A stretch of 10,784 nt of DNA from an uncultured Opitutia bacterium. Lineage in GTDB: Bacteria > Verrucomicrobiota > Verrucomicrobiia > Opitutales > UBA953. Below are positions 8,904 to 10,784 of the stretch, piece after piece. Under the pieces are notes generated by a model. It made no database searches and was not told where the DNA came from. It worked only from the letters and a program-made list of their open reading frames with translations. How positions within the stretch are numbered: the stretch's first letter is position 1; each line of letters starts with the position of its first letter. A program made the position numbers and the translations under genes. The stretch covers positions 1 to 10,784 of the forward strand of contig CAIPVK010000015.1 of NCBI GenBank assembly GCA_903868455.1, given 5' to 3'.

Positions 8904-10286
8904 TCAGTCGAGGATCTTGCCGGGGTTGAGCAGCCCGCGGGGGTCGAGGGCGCGCTTGAGCTCGCGCATGAGGTCGTGGCTGGCGTCGCCCACCTGGCGC
9001 CGCAGCCAGGCCTTCTTGGCCAGGCCGACGCCGTGCTCCCCGGTGATGGTGCCGCCCAGCGCGAGCGCGCGGTCCACGATCTCCTCCAGCGCGGCGTGCA
9101 CGCGGGCCATCTCCTCCGCGTCGCGCTCGTCGGTCAGGAAGGTGGGGTGGAGGTTGCCGTCGCCCATGTGCCCGAAGGTCCCGACCTTCAGGCGATGGCG
9201 CGCGGCGGTCTCCGCGATGGCGGCGACCATCTCGGCGAGCCGGTCGCGGGGCACGGTCACGTCCTCCAGGATGGTCGTGGGGCGGACGCGCGCCAGGGCC
9301 GAGAAGGCGCTGCGCCGCGCGGTCGCGAGGCGGGCCGCCTCGGCCTCGTCGGCCGCGACGCGCACCTCGCGCGCCCCGCGCGCCCGCGCGATCTCGAGCA
9401 TGCGCCGGGCCTCGTCCTCGACCGCGGCGGGGTGCCCGTCGGTCTCCATCAGGAGGAGCGCCTCGCAGTCGCGCGGCAGCCCGATGCGGGCGTGGTCCTC
9501 GACGCAGCCGATGGTGACCCGGTCGAGGAACTCGAGCGTGCACGGGATGATGCGGGCCGCGATGATGTCGGAGACCGTCCGGGCCGCGTCCTCCATCCGG
9601 CCGTAGGTCGCCAGCATGGTGCGGCGCGCGGCGGGGCGGGGGACCAGGCGGAGCAGGACCTCGGTGATGATCCCGAGGGTGCCCTCGGAGCCCACGAAGA
9701 GATCCTTCATCGAGTAGCCCGCGACGTCCTTCACGCAGGCGTTGCCGAGGCGGACGACGCGGCCGTCGGGCATGACGACCTCGAGCCCCATCACGTAGTC
9801 GCGCGTCACCCCGTACTTCAGGCCGCGCAGGCCGCCGGAGTTCTCGGCGACGTTCCCGCCGATGGTGCTGACCTTCATCGAGCCGGGGTCCGGCGGGTAG
9901 AAGAGGCCGTGCCGGGCGGCCTCGGCGTCGACGGCCGCGGTGATGACCCCGCATTGGGCCCGCAGCGTGAGGTTCGCGGGGTCGACCGCGAGGATGCGGT
10001 CCATCCGCACGAGGCAGAGCACGATCGAGCCCGGGGTCGGCACGCTGCCCCCGCTCAGGCCCGTGCCCGAACCGCGGGTGACCACGGGGATGCCGTGCTC
10101 GGATGCCAGCCGGACGCAGGCCGCCACCTGGGCGGTGTCGGCCGGAAGGACGACGGCCTCCGGCCTTTGCCGCAGCGCGGCCGTGCCGTCGAAGCCGTAC
10201 GCGACGAGGTCCTCGGGTGAGGTCAGGACATGCTCGGGACCGACGAGGGTCCGGAGGTCCGCGAGTTGGCTCTCGGTCAGGGGCAT
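8904..10286 (-). CDS. glcD: Glycolate oxidase-type FAD subunit GlcD (FAD-linked oxidase)
   Basis: GlcD is the flavin dehydrogenase of glycolate oxidase and its D-lactate dehydrogenase relatives; it oxidises a 2-hydroxyacid to a 2-oxoacid such as glyoxylate. The 460 residues match the GlcD length. The PCMH-type FAD-binding domain shows VVTRGSGTGLSGGSVP (68-83), GSMKVSTIGGNVAENSGG (135-152), KYGVTRDYV (158-166) and GSEGTLGIITE (199-209). The FAD-oxidase C-terminal domain shows FGHMGDGNLHP (371-381), GTITGEHGVG (412-421) and the closing LNPGKILD. It is co-transcribed with glcF two bases downstream. No glcE is present between or beside them, so the complex may be two-subunit or use a GlcE encoded elsewhere. 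The exact substrate (glycolate, D-lactate or another 2-hydroxyacid) cannot be told from sequence. No Shine-Dalgarno sequence precedes 10286. Confidence 0.94.
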   Translation of the reverse strand: MPLTESQLADLRTLVGPEHVLTSPEDLVAYGFDGTAALRQRPEAVVLPADTAQVAACVRLASEHGIPVVTRGSGTGLSGGSVPTPGSIVLCLVRMDRILAVDPANLTLRAQCGVITAAVDAEAARHGLFYPPDPGSMKVSTIGGNVAENSGGLRGLKYGVTRDYVMGLEVVMPDGRVVRLGNACVKDVAGYSMKDLFVGSEGTLGIITEVLLRLVPRPAARRTMLATYGRMEDAARTVSDIIAARIIPCTLEFLDRVTIGCVEDHARIGLPRDCEALLLMETDGHPAAVEDEARRMLEIARARGAREVRVAADEAEAARLATARRSAFSALARVRPTTILEDVTVPRDRLAEMVAAIAETAARHRLKVGTFGHMGDGNLHPTFLTDERDAEEMARVHAALEEIVDRALALGGTITGEHGVGLAKKAWLRRQVGDASHDLMRELKRALDPRGLLNPGKILD

Positions 10287-10364
10287 GGCGGGATTCGGGG
10301 TTTCGGCTTACTAGTCCCGCCGGCCGCGGAATGGGAGCCTAATCGCAAGCGGCCGCCCGCCCGC
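10287..10364 (-). other. Intergenic gap between thiD and glcD
   Basis: This 78-base gap separates the thiD stop from the glcD start on the same strand. It contains a 7-bp inverted repeat, cggccgc (10321-10327) and gcggccg (10349-10355), around a 21-base loop, with no T-tract. I see neither a clear terminator nor a clear promoter, so glcDF may be read through from thiD or start here. Confidence 0.3.
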
Positions 10365-10784
10365 TCAATGGCGGATCTGCGGGCGCGGTCCCGCGACCAG
10401 CGGATGGGCGAGGCCGCGCTGCAGGTAGGCGTGGGCCGCGGCGAAGGCGTCGGCCAGCGTGAGTCCCTTGGCCAGGCCCGCGGTGAGCGCGGCCGACAAG
10501 GTGCAGCCGCTGCCATGGGTGTCCACGCCGGCCACCCGCCCGGCCTCGCGCTCGGCGAGCCGGCGACCCTCCCGGTCGACCAGCAGGTCGACCAGCCGCT
10601 CGCCCTTGGCGTGCCCGCCCTTGAGCAGCACCGCGGCGCCGAAGGCGCGCGCCAGCTCGGCGGCGTCGCGCTCCATCCCCGCGACCTCCTCCGCGGGCCG
10701 CCGCCCGAGCAGCAGCTCGGCCTCGTCGAGGTTGGGCGTGACGACCGTCGCCCGCGGCAGGAGCTCGCGGCGCAGCGCCTCGAC
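10365..10784 (-). CDS. thiD: Hydroxymethylpyrimidine/phosphomethylpyrimidine kinase ThiD, C-terminal part (cut by window edge)
   Basis: ThiD phosphorylates 4-amino-5-hydroxymethyl-2-methylpyrimidine and its monophosphate for thiamine synthesis in the cytosol. The last 139 residues are present and open at the window edge. They show VVTPNLDEAELLLG (residues 14-27 of the fragment), VLLKGGH (52-58) and VDTHGSGCTLSAAL (87-100). The final block is the ribokinase-fold anion hole with the catalytic Cys94. The family usually has HGTGC; Ser replaces Thr here, a mild change. The protein ends GPRPQIRH with no ThiE fusion at the C-terminus. Whether other thi genes or a TPP riboswitch lie upstream is outside the window. 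Confidence 0.93.
   Translation of the reverse strand, partial: VEALRRELLPRATVVTPNLDEAELLLGRRPAEEVAGMERDAAELARAFGAAVLLKGGHAKGERLVDLLVDREGRRLAEREAGRVAGVDTHGSGCTLSAALTAGLAKGLTLADAFAAAHAYLQRGLAHPLVAGPRPQIRH

Noticed and set aside
8976..10220. Long plus-strand frame opposite glcD, and the frame extending glcF back to 9954
   Set aside because: Both are Arg/Gly/His-rich shadows of glcD; GlcD and GlcF motifs account for the coding content.
10321..10355. 7-bp inverted repeat between thiD and glcD as a terminator
   Set aside because: It has a long 21-base loop and no T-tract on either strand; in such GC-rich DNA the pairing can arise by chance.

Overview
The window reads as ordinary chromosome from a GC-rich, Gram-negative-type bacterium. 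An outer-membrane FadL-type protein and several Sec-exported proteins point to a double envelope. A Verrucomicrobiota member (Opitutae-like) is my best guess. The reasons are the mix of a secreted ThuA-domain protein with a secreted Cys-type sulfatase, the SecA N-terminal sequence, and the near absence of Shine-Dalgarno sequences. This assignment comes from recognising families by eye, not from a search.

Layout. At the left edge is the 5' part of secA (minus). It diverges from trxB (plus) across a 100-base gap that holds a perfect 12-bp palindrome. trxB ends at a bidirectional hairpin terminator shared with a convergent FadL/OmpP1 outer-membrane channel gene (minus). Upstream of that come, also on the minus strand, a secreted ThuA-domain protein with its own terminator and a type I sulfatase. 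Those two are separated by a roughly 294-base low-complexity, imperfect inverted-repeat element. The sulfatase diverges from ilvB (acetolactate synthase large subunit, plus). The 3' end of ilvB overlaps that of glcF by 11 bases. glcF follows glcD after two bases, forming a glcDF operon on the minus strand. Upstream of glcD the window ends inside thiD (minus).

How the genes fit together. SecA, TrxB, IlvB, ThiD and GlcDF are housekeeping or central-metabolism functions: protein export, thiol redox, branched-chain amino acids, thiamine, and glycolate or D-2-hydroxyacid oxidation. The sulfatase, ThuA protein and FadL-type channel would act at or outside the inner membrane and suit an organism that scavenges sulfated polymers and hydrophobic compounds. 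They are neighbours in one orientation, but they are separated by a terminator and a repeat, so they are not a tight operon.

I see no CRISPR array, tRNA, rRNA, insertion sequence, phage gene or defence gene, and no convincing new multi-gene system. The most unusual structures are non-coding: the 3801-4094 inverted-repeat element, and a 14-base motif repeated exactly in both divergent intergenic gaps.
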